Source: Chitinophagales bacterium (GTDB lineage Bacteria > Bacteroidota > Bacteroidia > Chitinophagales > Saprospiraceae). Taken from it: a stretch of 64,000 bases of DNA. The translations under genes and the position numbers were made by a program. The notes beneath the pieces were generated by a model. It worked only from the letters and a program-made list of their open reading frames with translations, did no database searches and was not told where the DNA came from. The stretch is taken from positions 310,001-374,000 of the forward strand of contig JAFLBO010000001.1 of assembly GCA_017303475.1 (NCBI GenBank), in the 5' to 3' direction. This document shows positions 63,848 to 64,000 of this stretch, piece after piece (positions within the stretch are counted from its first letter, which is position 1; each line of letters begins with the position of its first letter).

Positions 63848-64000
63848 TTATTGCGGTTTGCTGAACGCCGGATTGGTCAGGATATCAGGCTCGGAAAGGG
63901 TTTTTAAAAAGGCAATAATGTCGCGCTTTTCTTTCTCGTTCAGACGACCTTTAACCAGCGTTGACATAAATGGATCTGTGTGTGGCCCCAGGTGAAAACC
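63848..64000 (-). CDS. C-terminal end of a cytochrome c peroxidase/MauG-like protein (partial)
   Basis: The minus-strand frame ends at the TAA on 63848-63850 and runs out of the window. The 50 visible residues (GPHTDPFMSTLVKGRLNEKE, then DIIAFLKTLSEPDILTNPAF) match the end of di-haem cytochrome c peroxidases, where a LxxFLKxLTDPxFLTNPxF signature closes the second haem domain. The haem motifs lie outside the window. It is the gene upstream of the DUF4252 protein on the same strand, with a 70-bp gap. Confidence 0.75.
   Translation of the reverse strand, partial: GFHLGPHTDPFMSTLVKGRLNEKEKRDIIAFLKTLSEPDILTNPAFSKPQ

Overview
The window comes from a free-living member of the Bacteroidota, most likely of the Saprospiria (Lewinella/Haliscomenobacter relatives). 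The evidence is three very large secreted proteins with type B type IX secretion (T9SS) C-terminal domains, SprB repeats, a PorP/SprF protein, several type A T9SS sorting tails, a choice-of-anchor-B protein, TAnnTTTG promoter boxes, and few visible Shine-Dalgarno sequences. The placement is inferred from protein families. I saw no rRNA, tRNA, transposase, integrase, phage gene or CRISPR array.

Layout. 1-3.1 kb: end of a CotH-like gene, a tandem repeat, then pgk and gap on the minus strand. 3.3-9.5 kb: a 2052-residue SprB-repeat surface protein. 9.5-16.1 kb: housekeeping genes on the plus strand (omega-amidase, pyrG, a 33-residue lipoprotein not found by usual length cut-offs, ytxJ, plsC-like, mltG, cystathionine beta-synthase). 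16.4-20.2 kb: a second giant protein with a seven-motif FG-GAP propeller. 20.3-22.5 kb: maf, a GNAT acetyltransferase and a translationally coupled glycosyltransferase. 22.6-30.8 kb: choice-of-anchor-B protein, methyltransferases, a VanX-like lipoprotein, an alpha/beta hydrolase and a radical SAM/B12 protein, with a 583-bp gap holding a duplicated hairpin module. 30.8-34.5 kb: glnS and argS. 34.7-36.9 kb: a BNR-repeat secreted protein. 37-42.5 kb: the ATP synthase cluster atpB-E-F-H-A-G on the minus strand, without atpD/atpC. 42.7-45.6 kb: a CarboxypepD_reg protein, a nucleotidyltransferase and dut. 45.9-51.5 kb: a third giant type B protein and a TPR protein. 51.5-54.6 kb: a membrane protein with an EAD11-like domain, divergent from three genes encoding coiled-coil and membrane proteins. 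54.7-64 kb: thiolase, a polyprenyl glycosylphosphotransferase, a lipoprotein, der, PorP/SprF, an OPT transporter, a DUF4252-T9SS fusion, and the end of a cytochrome c peroxidase.

The genes are mostly core metabolism, translation and energy conversion, interleaved with a T9SS-exported surface repertoire. Three type B substrates and a PorP/SprF partner lie within 57 kb. Many gene junctions carry long palindromes: a CCGCAGAGGCGCAGAG family, a TCAC-repeat family, a 39-bp perfect inverted repeat and an AGACCT palindrome. They probably act as bidirectional terminators.

The best candidates for something undescribed are the EAD11-like/PspA-like membrane cluster (51.5-54.6 kb) and the duplicated, covarying hairpin module at 28.76-28.96 kb. 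The micro-lipoprotein upstream of ytxJ and the DUF4252-T9SS fusion come next.
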